Assembly: GCA_028274465.1 (NCBI GenBank)
Contig: CM051456.1
Location: 128,046,880 to 128,110,879, forward strand
DNA: 64,000 bases
Direction: 5' to 3'
DNA from: Plantago ovata
Taxonomy: Eukaryota > Streptophyta > Magnoliopsida > Lamiales > Plantaginaceae
The stretch's first letter is position 1. Every line of letters begins with the position of its first letter. Positions 19,600 to 31,809 of this stretch are shown here, piece after piece. The position numbers and the translations under genes are program-made. The notes beneath the pieces were generated by a model. That model worked only from the letters and a program-made list of their open reading frames with translations, ran no database searches and had not been told where the DNA came from.

Positions 19600-22010
19600 C
19601 TATAGCTAGATGGAAAAAATATGGAACAAGTACTCGATTATTATTATGGATGTTAATTAGTGTGCTCGATGCTCTTAATTTTATACACAAATATGCAATT
19701 AGCTTGGATCTCATTTTCTGTCCCTATCTGAGATGATATTAGAAATATAGTATGAATTATTAATTATATGGACCCTCAAGATAAGAAGACCCGAGCTCGC
19801 TAGATAACATTCACTCCACGTAACAAGTATATTCTCGTAGTAACCAATATTGAATTTTCTCCCTTTAATGGATCATGTCATCCAATTATTCATCTAATTT
19901 TTCAATAAAGAGTTTGGATCTGGGGAGATTCCAGGAATTAAATCAGCCGGATAAATCAAGTAATCAACAATAATTTTATCTGGAAGAAAAATACACTATT
20001 TTATGTGTTCTCTCTAATGCTTCACGTTGCTATTGTCTGGGTAATTTTTCAAAAAATAATTAAAAATAAAATCAAGTTAGAAAAAAGTTCACGAGAGTCG
20101 TAAACTTGAACTTTACATGCACATAAAATCTCTATCTACGATATTTTTTCATATTTTTATTTATTTTTAAGCATTTCAAAAAAAAATCTGGTTATGCTAA
20201 TCTAGCAACCTGAACTTTTTAAGCATTTTTACTTGCTTATTTAGTCCAAAATAACAAGACACAATGTCAACAAAATTCAAATTAATATATAAAGACTTAA
20301 GTTGAATATCAAAATTTTCAAGGGGTCAAAATAAACTTTTATCAGGGGCAAAATATAAATATCATATACTTAATATACTAAAAAAACTGAGTGGGGGCAA
20401 GTTCCCCCACTGGCTACATGGTAGCCTCGCGGATCTCGATCGAGTTGGAGTGAACAACCCAATTGTTAAAAAGCGTACTTATTTTTAAAGTGACTAATTC
20501 AAGTATAGATCTGATGTTCGACTGTAGATTATACAATAGTTATTTAATTTAATTTTTGTAATAATAATATTGTTTCTGGAAGTTGCTATAGAAGGTGGTA
20601 GGTATCCCAAAGTGGACATAAATCCAAGAACATCATATTCTTTCAATTCAAGTAGCTGTTGCTTTTGGAAAGGCTATTTATTAAGCTCCAATAATGTTTT
20701 AAGTTTAACGTTGGTACTAAAAACTTATCAAATCAACGAATGTACGTAGTAGTATTCGATTAGGCCTCTCATCTTCCATAATTAATGGAGGATGTGTCAC
20801 TTGAAGCGATTGAAACAACTTGTGAAACAGTGCAAACAAAATCATTTCAACTTCTATGAAATGAAACGGTATGCGAACACTTCAAGTACCGATTCTAAGA
20901 AATTTGACCTGGATTTAGAAGAGAGTAAAAAGTATCAAACGCTAGAGAACAAGTTTAGTAGTGAATTTCAACCTTCTAATTGTTCCTGGAATTGCGTCAT
21001 CAAATAAGTCCGAAGCTCCATTGGTTTTTGGGTTTAATACAGGCCGTGTCCAATTTTCACTTTTTTGAAGAAAACACCCATGTAAAAAAAGATTATTCAA
21101 TTATTTAGAGAGAGAACTTGCACCATAATACAATGATTCTTAGCCTAAAAAACACGTCTTGCACGTAGATTGCTCTCTCGATAATTTTTACCATATAGGT
21201 ACCCGATTAGTACCCAATTTCTGAATCTAAATCCAGCCAATACATACTGCTAGGCCCATTTGACAGAACTGCTCTAAACACAAACTAAATAGAAATTTTG
21301 ACCCAATGACATTTACACTAGGTCTGTATTACGTCCGGGTTCTATTAGTCCAAAATTTGCCGCTCCATTATCGCGCGAAAGCCCGTAAGTTGTTTTTACT
21401 ACTATTTCATTTATTCTTTAATCTTACGAACCCACATTCAGTAAACTCCACGGATCTACACAGTAGACTACAAACTACGCAATCCAAGTTAAACCATAAC
21501 ATGACAGGTTCATCCTTCAAAGGCATAAAAAACATGCATAAATTCCACCCTCATGAATTTTGTTCCTTGAGTTGCACTTTGTTGAAAAAAAAAAAAAAAA
21601 AAAAAGGGAGATTGGTCCACATGGATTAAAATCTCAATTTCAAGATATGTTTTGAATTCTTAAAAAAGAGTGATGTTTTGGTACTTTTATGAGAGTTTTC
21701 ATAATATTTCGAAAATAAAATAATAAATTTATCATGGCCAAATGTTTAAAAAGTTTCGAATTAAATCCACATTTCATCCTGAAAAATTGATCGATGTTTC
21801 AATACTTTCATTCCGTTTCCATGATATATTAAACCATGGTGCACCGGTTCTGTAAAAATGATTTTGCAAAGAATTTCACCATCTATACTTCAGGAACAAT
21901 CTTAAAAGTTGAAGAGAAATAATTAAAATAAAGATTTAGGAGAGAGCAATTTGCCCACTTTAAAATTTGAATATTGGTGCAAATGAAATGATCACATAAA
22001 CAAACTTTTT
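19600..22010. other. Intergenic; transposon remnant near 20.0-20.45 kb
   Basis: I see no supported gene. Around 20390-20420, GTGGGGGCAAGTTCCCCCAC forms a hairpin of the kind found in decayed TE ends. A 71-codon frame at 20792-21007 is unrecognised. A poly-A run lies at 21584-21605. Confidence 0.35.
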
Positions 22011-22022
22011 CCAGGTTTTGAC

Positions 22023-22044
22023 ATTATTATTATTATTATTATTA

Positions 22045-22114
<70 letters not shown>
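22023..22114. repeat. (TTA)n microsatellite
   Basis: About 90 bp of TTA/ATT trinucleotides with one T-run interruption, directly left of the LINE fragment. Confidence 0.95.
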
Positions 22115-22117
<3 letters not shown>

Positions 22118-22154
22118 TTCTTTTTATCTAATCATTATTATTATTATAAAAAAC

Positions 22155-22460
22155 AATGGAAGTTTTACACAAAATTAGTGGGCAGCCGAAAAACAAGTTG
22201 TGCTCCCACTCCCTCAGCAATAGCAAAACTAACTCTAGAAAAAATAAAATGAGCAGCTCGGTCACCAAACAAATCCCCGTAAAAAACCCGAGAGCAAGCA
22301 GAGCAAGGCAACGACACCGGAAACAAAGCAACAGCAAGCCGATAACCCAGCACACACCTGTAAGTCCTCCCGTTCATAGTTTGCCCCACACCCGAAATAG
22401 GAACAACTCGCAACCAATCAGAAGAATGGGCACCTCGCTGAAACTTCCAAAGAGCTACCT
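22155..22460 (-). mobile_element. Non-LTR retrotransposon (LINE) ORF2 C-terminal fragment
   Basis: Minus-strand translation reads WKFQRGAHSSDWLRVVPISG, then GVGQTMNGRTYRCVLGYRL and PCSACSRVFYGDLFGDRAAHF. This matches the cysteine-containing tail seen behind plant LINE-type reverse transcriptases (pattern DWLRxxPIxGLGQ...YRxxLxYRLxxPLF...CxxC...GDHAxxC). Only about 100 residues remain and no reverse transcriptase core is present. TTA arrays lie on both sides. Confidence 0.65.
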
Positions 22461-22463
22461 GAC

Positions 22464-22464
<1 letters not shown>

Positions 22465-22558
<94 letters not shown>

Positions 22559-22560
22559 TT
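22465..22560. repeat. (TTA)n microsatellite
   Basis: About 95 bp of TTA repeats on the other side of the LINE fragment, followed by a T-rich stretch. The acyltransferase gene starts about 120 bp further on. Confidence 0.95.
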
Positions 22561-22677
22561 ATTTTATTTTTTATTATTATTTTTTTTTTCCATGCTTTTC
22601 CCAAGCCTGTAATAAATCATGAATCAACAAATACAAAGTTGACTTAAACAGATCAAGAAAACACAGAGAAGAGAAGT

Positions 22678-23805
22678 ATGGAAGTTGATCAAGTTGAAAT
22701 GAAGAATGTGATTCAACATTGGATTCAAGGTGAACCAACCACCTTCATCAAAGTTTGGCTCATAGCCTACTTAGCCCTCACTTACTGTTACATCACCTCC
22801 AAGTTTCTCCACCAACCCACCACCCGACTCGACGCCTTCCTCCCGGTAATCCTCCTCTTCTTCCTCCTCCCCCTTCACTTCCACACCGTCCTTGTAGGCG
22901 GCATCTCCTCCTTCTCCCTCGCCTGGCTCGCCAACTTCAAACTCCTCATGTTCCCTTTCCATACCGGTCCACTATCAGGTAATGACTACTCTGGTATTAA
23001 CAATTCCTGCTCTGACATTAATTCTTGTCATAACGAAATCTCGTTACCAAAGTTCATGGCCTTAGCTTCCCTCCCAATCAAACTCCAATCCAAATCATCT
23101 CACAAGAAGCAAAACAGTAAATCCTTCATCAACTACTTCATCAAAACTCTCATGTTCACCTCACTTCTCAAAATCTACGACTACGAAAACTCCCTACATC
23201 CATTAGTCCTTATGGCGTTCCAATCTCTCCAAATGTACTTGTGCTTGGAGCTCATGTTAGCCATCACACAAGCCATGGCTCGAGGCTTACTCAGCGCGGA
23301 GCTCGAGCCGCAGTTCAACGAGCCCTACCTCTCAACTTCGCTTCAGGACTTCTGGGGCAGACGATGGAACCTCATGGTAACACGTATACTTCGACCAACT
23401 GTATACCTTCCCGTCTTGGGCTTTTCATCTGGGATCGTTGGCCGGAAATGCGCACCGCTTCCAGCTGTGATGTCAACGTTTATAGTCTCGGGGCTGGTAC
23501 ATGAGCTGTTACTTTTTTACTATTGTCGAACGAGGCCTACGTGGGGGATGACATGGTTTTTCGTGTTGCACGGGGCGTGTTTGACCGTTGAGATTCTTGT
23601 TAAGAAGGTTTTGAAGGGTAGGTTGTGGTTGCCGAGGGTGGTTGCGACAGCCGTGACCGTTGGTTTCGTTACGGGTACAGGGTTGTGGCTGTTCTTGCCG
23701 CAGTTCTTGAGGTGTGGCACTGATAAGAGGGCGCTGGCGGAGGTGAATGGCGCAGTCATGTTTGTGAAGGACGTTGTTAAGGTTTTTTCAACTTTCATAC
23801 TTTGA
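22678..23805 (+). CDS. MBOAT wax-synthase-type acyltransferase
   Basis: An intronless gene encoding 375 residues. It resembles the plant long-chain-alcohol O-fatty-acyltransferase (jojoba-type wax synthase) family within the MBOAT fold. Conserved parts are SLQDFWGRRWNL at 221-232 and SGLVHELLLFYY at 271-282, with the likely catalytic histidine at 275. TWFFVLHGACLTVE at 292-305 also fits. Several hydrophobic membrane segments are visible (about 24-44, 54-72, 174-198, 262-284, 290-310 and 322-342), fitting an ER membrane enzyme that esterifies fatty alcohols or sterols with acyl-CoA. The length is normal for the family (about 340-380). The first ATG is chosen because the family N-terminus begins close to it. 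The exact acyl acceptor cannot be told from sequence. Confidence 0.93.
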   Translation: MEVDQVEMKNVIQHWIQGEPTTFIKVWLIAYLALTYCYITSKFLHQPTTRLDAFLPVILLFFLLPLHFHTVLVGGISSFSLAWLANFKLLMFPFHTGPLSGNDYSGINNSCSDINSCHNEISLPKFMALASLPIKLQSKSSHKKQNSKSFINYFIKTLMFTSLLKIYDYENSLHPLVLMAFQSLQMYLCLELMLAITQAMARGLLSAELEPQFNEPYLSTSLQDFWGRRWNLMVTRILRPTVYLPVLGFSSGIVGRKCAPLPAVMSTFIVSGLVHELLLFYYCRTRPTWGMTWFFVLHGACLTVEILVKKVLKGRLWLPRVVATAVTVGFVTGTGLWLFLPQFLRCGTDKRALAEVNGAVMFVKDVVKVFSTFIL

Positions 23806-23859
23806 AGACTATTTTTTGTCGATGTCATCGTGTTCTGAAATTCAAACTTGTACAATGTT

Positions 23860-25267
23860 CAATATCAAGAAGCGTGGCTAGGAAAGAATAAACGGGTTTT
23901 GAGAGAAAATTATTATGTATACCTGATCTATAAAATAAAATATCTATTAAATTGATTAAAGACCTGGTTTGGTTTAGAAATGGTTTAGAATTTTTTGATT
24001 TTGACCTAGAGACACAAGACAAGCCTAGTTAAATTGAGTGTGAACAAGTAAATTGTTGAGAATTGAAAGCAACATGGATAATATATCGTATGAAATCGCG
24101 TTGTGCGGTGTGATTTTAGTCCGTTTATGACAAACTAAAGTTGTTGACTTGCACTTGCACATATATATTCTGGGTTTCATTTTAACTTACTTTTATCTTT
24201 CTGGTCTTTCCTCACAAGAGATATAAGAACAAGGTAACAAGTAACAGTGACAGAGATAACCCGGAACCAAACGCAAGCGCAAACATAACATAATTAGAAA
24301 AAGTATGAAAGCGTGAACGTTTAAAAGCGTATATAACGTTGTAAATAGTATAAAATATAGTATATATACATAATGTTGTACTATGTATTGATTTGAAGTA
24401 TATTACCAAATGCTTAAAAAAAGAAGAAGAAGTATATTACCAAACATAGCAATTATGTTAGTGAAACTTAAAGCGGACGAATAAAATTGTCAGAACTAGC
24501 TTAACGCGTGAAATAATCAGGTGCAGAAGTTGATCTAGACATATAACAACTATTTTCACAAGGACAAAAATTAACTCTTTCATCATAAATAGGTTTAGTG
24601 AAGTTGAATGATGAACCTCCCGGTAGAAAAGATAAACAAGCACGCCACCTTTTAGTTTTACTAGTACTAACTTGTTCATTTGATTACTCCAACTCAAATT
24701 TGAATTTCTTGCCAAAGAAATTTCAAATGGGCCGGATACCAAGTACTTACAAACAAGACTGGGACTAATTTCTGGCGATGTAATCAATGTAGAATGTTTA
24801 CCAATTCAAATGTTTGAGAATTATTTCACAAAATGCTTCTCATATTTGTCATCATAAAAAATTGCACGAAAAGTACTGCATATCCTAAATAATTCATGAA
24901 AAACCACTTTGTCCTTAAAAAAGGTTAAAAGTTTATTAATAAAAAGAACACGAGAAGTGTTCAAAGAGTGCTTACATAAGTCCGTAGACTGGCCGGGACA
25001 GGAGTAAATTTTTTTTAATCGGCTAAAAATTAATTAATCACAATCAAAAGTTTTTACAACAAATAAAGTGTATAAGAGATGCACAACAAAGAAAAGCCTC
25101 AAAGACCCTCAACAAACGAAAAAAGAAAAGGATAAAGGCAAACCCCAAACCCGTTAAGCCCGTAACGCTACTTAACCCCAAACCCGAAGTACTACGTTAA
25201 AGATACAACTGAAATATAACTTACATCCAATACCATTTTTTAAATACTTTTTCGTACTACTTTATTA
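23860..25267. other. Intergenic, no gene seen
   Basis: AT-rich sequence downstream of the acyltransferase gene. Short minus-strand frames at 24212-24409 and 24458-24787 have no recognisable domain. Confidence 0.4.
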
Positions 25268-25527
25268 CTCCCTCCGTTCCACCAAAAGCTTTTTAATTTG
25301 ACTTTTTTCAGTCAACATCTTTCAACTTTGACTCCTGATTACATCTTAAACTATAATGATAAAGTGTTTAAAGAAATAATATTATGAAATATTTTTATTT
25401 TCATAATATAATTTCATTAAATAATTTATCATTATAGTTTAAGAGTAATTGAGCGTCAAATGTGAAAACTGTTGACTAAAAAAAGTCAAACTAAGAAGTT
25501 TATGGTGGAACGGAGGGACCGAGGGAG
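25268..25527. mobile_element. Stowaway MITE
   Basis: Ends CTCCCTCCGTTCCACC and GGTGGAACGGAGGGACCGAGGGAG, flanked by TA, 260 bp, with a long internal hairpin (TTTTTTCAGTCAAC against GTTGACTAAAAAAAGTC). Confidence 0.92.
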
Positions 25528-26100
25528 TATGAATTTAGTCCCTCATTAAAAATTGTGCAAAAGAAAATAATGAGATTTTGAGGTGTGTAGTGTAATTATG
25601 CAAGAACTCAGTGGGTTTTATGGAATTTACCCAATTGCTTTGATTTGAAGTCATCTATTTTTCCAGATAATCAATTAAAAAGGTTTAAAGAGGAGAGTGA
25701 CACATGCTTCTAAATTTCTGCCAAAAGGCAACGATCTGTTTACTAATCTTGCCGTGGACCAAGTCAATGACACATAATTTAATTGCATCGAAGTTCAATC
25801 ACATTTTTGCAATTTGAGCCCTATAAATTTGTGCATATATACACTCTTGAAATAGGTTAAACAAGCACAATCAGGTACACGGACGGTAAACATCGGTCTA
25901 TACACAAAGATTAAAAGATAATGTATCAACCATGTAAAACCCGTTAGTCTAAATGACACATTGCACCGGATATCTAAAATTACTGATTCTAATATTCTCT
26001 GTATTGAATGCTGATGAGATCAAATTTGATCGTAGGTTTTTAGGAGCTAAAAGTAAAATACTCTAATAATGATATCCGGTAGTGTACAATAAAGTACTTA

Positions 26101-26350
26101 CTCCATTCCTTATCAAACTTCCCGTTTCATTTCGTTGACTTTTTCGAAACTTTGTTTGACTCCAAATTAACCCTAAATCACACCGGAAAAAAATATTTTG
26201 AACCTATATTATAAAAGTGGAAATCTTATATTTTCATAATATAACTTCAAATACTTTTTTCCAATACGATTTATGATTAATTCGGAGTCAAATGGAGTCA
26301 AAAAAAAGTCAACAAAACCAAATGGAAAGTTTGATAAGGAATGGAGGAAG
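26101..26350. mobile_element. Stowaway-like MITE
   Basis: Ends CTCCATTCCTTATCAAACTT and AAGTTTGATAAGGAATGGAG (inverted), flanked by TA, 250 bp, with an internal hairpin around TTGACTTTTT. Confidence 0.88.
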
Positions 26351-26393
26351 TACAATAATAATAGAAGATGAAGGACAATAACCAAAAATTCTA

Positions 26394-27289
26394 GACAAAA
26401 TTACGTCTACCACCCTCACTAAGCACTCACTTTTCATCCTAGTCCAACATTAGCGGAGAATTACATTCTAGTCCAGCCGGACCTCCAGTGTTGACTCCGG
26501 TAAGTTGGGTTTTCTCATTTTCGCTCAACCAAACACGCCCTTAACTATATAATTTTCTATTTTTTATTTCTTTTCTTTTTTCTATTTTTCTTTTTTCTCT
26601 TTCTTTCTTTTCTCTTTTCTTTTACATTTGTTTTAAATCCAACTCCGGTACCGGAGTTAGAACTCCGGTACCGGAGTTTACAGCTCCGATTGGAGCTGTG
26701 TTAAGCTTCAATCGGAGCTTGGCACAGCTCCAATCTGCTCCAATCGGAGCTGTATAATACAGCTCCGATTGGAGCTGTGCCAAGCTCCGATCGGAGCCCC
26801 AATCGGAGCTTTGTACTCCGATCGGAGGTACTGTTCATCTTCTTCCTCTTTTTTTTTTTTTTTTTTTTTTTTAATATTATTTATTTTTATTTAATAAAGA
26901 AAAAAAGAAAAGGTAAAAAATAAAATTTGGGACTCATTTTGAAATTCAATTTTTGTAGGGGTTTGTTTTAAAATAATTTGTAAACTATTTTGAAATATAG
27001 CTAAATTATGTGGGTTAATTTATAAATTGTTTGTGTTAATATTGTAAAAGTCAAAACATTTGGGGTGAATTTGTAATAAACGAAACTTCATGTTGTTTGG
27101 CGTAATTCAGAATCTGAAATTCCGGCGGGGCCATAAATGTCATTTCCAGGGCTTAGAGCGCAGAAAGTCAAATCCGTGGGTTAAAATGTAATTACATTGG
27201 TTTAGTAAGGGAGTCTCGTGTAATAAAAAATATAACTGGACTAATCTGTAATACTCAACAATAATAGGGGTACCAAAAGTAATAGCCCC
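26394..27289. mobile_element. Mutator-like element 1 with palindromic core
   Basis: A perfect nine-base target duplication AAAATTCTA lies at 26385-26393 and 27290-27298. Terminal repeats are degenerate: GACAAAATTACGTCTACCACC on the left, and GGGGCTATTACTTTTGGTACC when the right end is read inward. The 896-bp body has a pyrimidine tract, then an array of CTCCGGTACCGGAG and AGCTCCGATTGGAGCT palindromes (26641-26828), then a T-run, then sequence homologous to the right half of element 2. There is no ORF. Confidence 0.8.
26641..26828. repeat. Palindrome array (AGCTCC/GGAGCT) in MULE 1
   Basis: A dense array of self-complementary units such as CTCCGGTACCGGAG (twice) and AGCTCCGATTGGAGCT (several variants). 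Transcribed, it would fold into many short hairpins or one long one. Confidence 0.9.
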
Positions 27290-27299
27290 AAAATTCTAT

Positions 27300-27720
27300 C
27301 CTGATGCTATCTCACAGTAGCATACTAGCATGTAACTTGTAGCAAATGTTACATGCTACAACGGAGGGGTCTCCATAGACCCACAATAGAGGACAGACAA
27401 TGAATAAGAACTAACACAAATTTAATTATACTACCTCCCTACCATATGTCTATACTCGTTACTCAACTTTATTTTAGTCACTTGAAAGGGATCGAATGAA
27501 TTTAAATGAAACTGATGTGTAACATAAAAAATAACATATTAATAAATTTAAATTAAAGTGTATCTAATAAATCTCACATGAAATCACAATTTTTCAGTAC
27601 GATAGTCTTAGTCGTCTCATAAAATTATATCTATGTCACCCAGTACAATTTCAATTACCTATTTTCACATTTTTCGACTGAATTTATTTAGTCCTTATAA
27701 AATAAATCAGTTAAAACTGT
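27300..27720. other. Intergenic, nothing recognised
   Basis: AT-rich sequence between MULE 1 and the next palindrome-rich block, with no gene-like frame. Confidence 0.4.
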
Positions 27721-27736
27721 ACGCTAATCCTAATCC

Positions 27737-28408
27737 TAAGGCCAGCTCCATCAGGAGCTCAACATGAGGAGTTGATCCCCATGTTGAACTCCATCAGAAG
27801 CTCAATAGAGCTCAAGTTAACTTTAAGTTGAGCTTGAGCTCAACTGATGAGCTCAAGCTCAACTCATATTATTTTTATTTTTTTCTTTTTTGCTTTTTTG
27901 TTTCTTTCTTTCTTGCTTTTATCTTATTTATTATTACAACATATACTACTACTGGCGTGAGTATACTACTAGCTTCTTTTTATATTTTCTTTTTTATGTT
28001 TTTTTTCTTCTTTTCTTTTTTATTTTTATTATTTTCATATTTAATAATGCATAAATAAAAATAATAAAATAAAATTTTTAAAATAAGTCATTACATTACA
28101 TAATTTTTATCACAAAAATCTAAAAAATAAAAGACTTTTAATTTTTCACGAGTGTATTTTTTTTAATTTGATAATCTATTGTACTATTTTTTATTTAATA
28201 GTTTTTTCTAATATTTATTGCATTCGATGTATTATATGATGATGTTTTAACATGAAATAAATAATTGATAAAAAACTAATGAAAAAAAAATGAAATAATA
28301 AAATAAATGAAAAAGAGGGGATCAATGCATATCAACTGTATGAGAATTAAGTTAGTAGAATGCTAATGTGAACTTCACTTTTGGGATCAACGGTTGGAGA
28401 AGTACTAA
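27737..28408. mobile_element. Possible non-autonomous DNA transposon with AGCTC palindromes
   Basis: The left end GGCCAGCTCCATCAGGAGC opens an array of AGCTC/GAGCT palindromes (27741-27868), followed by T-rich sequence as in the MULEs. The right end GGGATCAACGGTTGGAGAAG, inverted, resembles the left end only partly. I could not find a clear target duplication, so the class and ends are uncertain. Confidence 0.35.
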
Positions 28409-28536
28409 TACATAAGTTATCGGGATGATGAGTACCGACCCAGCCACTCACCCAACCGTATTAAATTTGTTGACCAATTCCGGTTGGTTTCCCACCAAGA
28501 CGGTACACTATGTCTATGATAAATGATCACAAACTC

Positions 28537-28546
28537 TATAAATAAA
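28537..28546 (+). promoter_or_regulatory. TATA box of the lipid transfer protein gene
   Basis: TATAAATAAA lies about 94 bases before the start codon, with a pyrimidine/CA-rich leader in between. Confidence 0.7.
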
Positions 28547-28630
28547 CCTACACACCAATCCATCCGTCAATCCATTTCATTCACTAAAAAGAAACAACCC
28601 ATCTCCCTAACAAACTAAATTATCAACATC

Positions 28631-30561
28631 ATGTCAAAAACATCAGCCAGCATGATGGCCGTGTTTCTTGCGGTGGTGGTGGTGATTTTCGCGGTGGCAG
28701 AAGGACAGTCGTCGACGCCGAACTGCGCTTCGGAGCTGGTGAGCTGTGCAGGGGATCTAAACTCAACTGCGACTCCATCACAGGACTGCTGTAGTGCCAT
28801 CACAAGAGTTGTCACAACTCAACTGTCTTGCCTCTGCAACCTTGTTAACAATCCAAGTGCCCTTGCTGGGATTAACATGACTCAGGCCCTTGATATTCCT
28901 CGACGTTGCGGTCTCTCCACTGACACCAGTGCTTGCCGCACTGCTGGTACGTATTCCATTTTCGTAGGTTTCAACTTTGGTTTTACACAACTACACAAGT
29001 AGTAGCAAGTTCTAAGACTTTAGGGACCAAAACTGTAAATTTCTAATGTCACAAGTGCAATTAGAATAAGTTAAGGTAAAAAGTGAAGGGACAGGTGTCA
29101 TAATTCTGATAACTAAGACAAAATATCTTTCCGAAAGTAGATGCTTCTTGTCTGTGATTTCACTATTTATTTATAATTATCTCCACATGTACTCTCTACC
29201 GACTACAAGCTCAAGTGTTTAACTGTATCTGGTTCGGTTTGATTCGGCGGAAAAATTATCATAAGTTGTTTGAAATATAAATTTAAATTAGTCAAATGTG
29301 GCACATTTTCATTAATACAGTATATTTTTTTAGAACATGCAAACATTCCCAAATTTGACAAATGGGGAATAGTAATAAGTCTTGTGCTTTATATTCTGAA
29401 TTGTAACAATAATAATGGTCTAATTGACCAATTCGTGTTTTTTTTTGTTTCGTGCAGCCGCGACTCCGGGATCTTCACCAGGAGGTAACTATGATCTTTC
29501 TTAATTTCCGCATTTATGCTGATTGATTCCTCCTTCTAACGAGTATAACAAGTTTAAGTTTTAGTGAATCTAACTGAAGATCGAGTTATTGTGTACACTA
29601 AACTAAAACCAGAGGTCCAGAACTCGACTTGATTACCTTATTTATATAAGTAGATATAATCATATGTCCCGGTCATTTGTTTATATTTGTTTTTGTTGAC
29701 TTTTTTGTGCTCCGTTTGGCCTCCGTTTACTCCTAAATTATAACGAAAATTTAATTTATGAAAATATAGTATCTCTAATTTCATTGTATAACTTTATTAA
29801 TTATTTTTTTAATAATATTTATAATTTATTAGATGTCAAATTAAACTTTGAAAAAGTCAACAAAATAAAAAATATACGTAGTGAGGGAGGGAGTATGAGT
29901 TAAGGTGATTAGTGACTATGTAAATTTTCGTGTTAAAATATCACTATTCACTAGTGTGGTCAAAGAGACTACTAGTCCATGTGAAAATGTGAGGTGTGTC
30001 ATGTGATAGATTTGGCCAAATTGCAGTTGGTAGTGGGTGTTGATAAATTAATTATTGGGCCGATCGGTAGTAGATGGGTTTATTTAATGTCACCTTGTCA
30101 ACTACTACTAAATGTCTAGAATAATTTCAAGTTTTGAATAAATATATGGAGTAAATAATAATCCAGACTATGTAAGCTGTCCAAACTTTATTGAGTAGCT
30201 ATTCTTGTACTCGTATATTCAAAGTTCACACTCTTAATAATCAGCAATGATGTCAAGAACGCGGATTTGGCGTCACCAATTCTTGACCAAAACATAGCAA
30301 TAGCTCTCAATCAACACCTTTTCTTGCGCTAATTTTCAATATATTCATATAATTGTCTATACAATACGAGGCCCGTGAATTTGCAGGCCGTTTGAATCGC
30401 GTAAGAAGTTGGTATGGATTTAAGTCTCATGCGGTTTTTCTTGAACGTTAATTTCAGGGAGGCAACCGGGCGGAACTGATGGTAACAATGGTGTAGGAAC
30501 AATTGCATGGAGTGCAATGCCAGCTCTGCTCTTTCTCTGGGCCATCTCATCTTTCTTCTAG
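28631..30561 (+). CDS. GPI-anchored non-specific lipid transfer protein (LTPG type)
   Basis: Three exons, 28631-28946, 29458-29484 (27 nt) and 30458-30561, join in phase to encode 148 residues. Residues 1-25 are a signal peptide. The eight-cysteine motif is complete at 32, 39, 53/54, 67, 69, 93 and 102 (CC and CLC patterns). A Pro/Gly/Ser-rich linker follows, then a hydrophobic tail ending ALLFLWAISSFF, as in GPI-anchored LTPs at the outer face of the plasma membrane that carry cuticle or suberin lipids. Donors are GTACGT and GTAACT; acceptors are TCGTGCAG and ATTTCAG. AATAAA at 30593 may be the polyadenylation signal. A MITE-like sequence sits in the second intron. Reading through the first donor gives a 123-residue frame that lacks the anchor. 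Confidence 0.92.
29665..29894. mobile_element. Degenerate Stowaway-like MITE in LTP intron 2
   Basis: Left GTCCCGGTCATTTG and right GTGAGGGAGGGAG are decayed ends around an imperfect hairpin (TTGTTGACTTTTT against AAAAAGTCAACAAAA). Confidence 0.55.
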
Positions 30562-31094
30562 AGGGGCCAACTTGATGCTTATATGATATCACAATAAAGA
30601 GCGCTTGTATCTATTGAGAGAATATTTACCACTTTTGTTTTGACTGTTGTATTACTAGTATCATTTTGATTTATTTGGTGTCACTATTGAGGGTTTTGTC
30701 ATTTGTGGTAGCTTATTGACACGGGACACCACTGTACTTATTATATTTACTATTGTAACTCTCCATCATTGTTCATGTACATGTATCTGTCTCATCGTGT
30801 TGTTTGAATGATTATTATTACTAGTACTTTTTAAGTTTTAATTCAAAAACCGAATCATAAGAACACAAGTAGCCTTCTCGTACTAGTACTATACTTCTAG
30901 GAGTATATATATTCAGTGTTGAGGCCAGACTCAAGTCTCCAACAGCTTGAAGCACGGTAAGCAACTCGGAGTTGCTACCCTGTTGGAGAGAACCTTATGT
31001 CCTTCTAAGTAGCACATAAGAGAAGAAAGAGAGCAGCAATTCCCAAAACAAACACAAACTTTGAAGTCTAGGTACAGGAGAGAGGCATCAGAAA

Positions 31095-31244
31095 ATGGTG
31101 ACATTCGTAATTTCGTGCAGGGGTGTGTATCAAACATTATCGTTGGTCCTGCCTATTCTCCAGATTGTTCCAATCGGCGTTGGACCACTAGGGCTAGTGG
31201 TTGCTTCTGTTGTTTTAGTGCTGCTAAGCTTGTATTGCATCTAG
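31095..31244 (+). CDS. Small hydrophobic 49-residue frame, unrecognised
   Basis: The frame ends in a strongly hydrophobic stretch (GPLGLVVASVVLVLLSLYCI) that could be a membrane anchor. TCGTGCAG at 31119 could equally be a splice acceptor, making this the last exon of an undetected gene. I do not recognise a family, and no clear promoter is visible. Confidence 0.2.
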   Translation: MVTFVISCRGVYQTLSLVLPILQIVPIGVGPLGLVVASVVLVLLSLYCI

Positions 31245-31809
31245 ACGGCTGGCGTGCATAGTAAGTAGGATGGTGTCCCTGCAAGCCCATTACTTAGTAG
31301 GGCTAAGTTTCTAAAGGCCACTGCAGCCAAGTTTCCTGTATTGAAGTCCCTATAATGTTCATATGACAAGGTATAAGGCTTTAGAAAGTATGCCCAGTAG
31401 GATTTTTTTTGTTTACTACGACGTGTTAACCCCGACAAATACTCAGAGTTGATCTACAAGTTATATGAGCCATCTACATATAAATAATTTTTATTATTTA
31501 AAAAAAAAAAAAAGAAGGCCAGAGAATTCTACACTAGCAAGCAATGGACGAGCCTATATGCGGAGAGAGATACTATGCACACATAAGCAGCACTTCAAGC
31601 ATGGTTTCAGAGCAGAACTTCTTAAACAAAAGACACAACAGATATGTAAATTAATAATTAATTGTCAAATAGGGGAATGAAAGTGTACATTTAGTTCATA
31701 AACATCTAACTGTGTATGACAACGCCGAGTAGTAGCCATCTTGAAATCGCAATGAACAAATGGACTAACCAGGACCTGCGGCAGATAAGTTTGAATATGG
31801 CATGGCCTT

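Noticed and set aside
22156..22647. 163-codon frame ending in a poly-Tyr run
   Set aside because: It is the antisense of the LINE fragment read into a TTA microsatellite.
22755..23855. Several frames overlapping the acyltransferase gene
   Set aside because: Shadows of the conserved 375-residue frame; no independent support.
28615..28990. Minus-strand frames opposite the lipid transfer protein
   Set aside because: Antisense shadows of a gene with complete exon structure and eight-cysteine motif.
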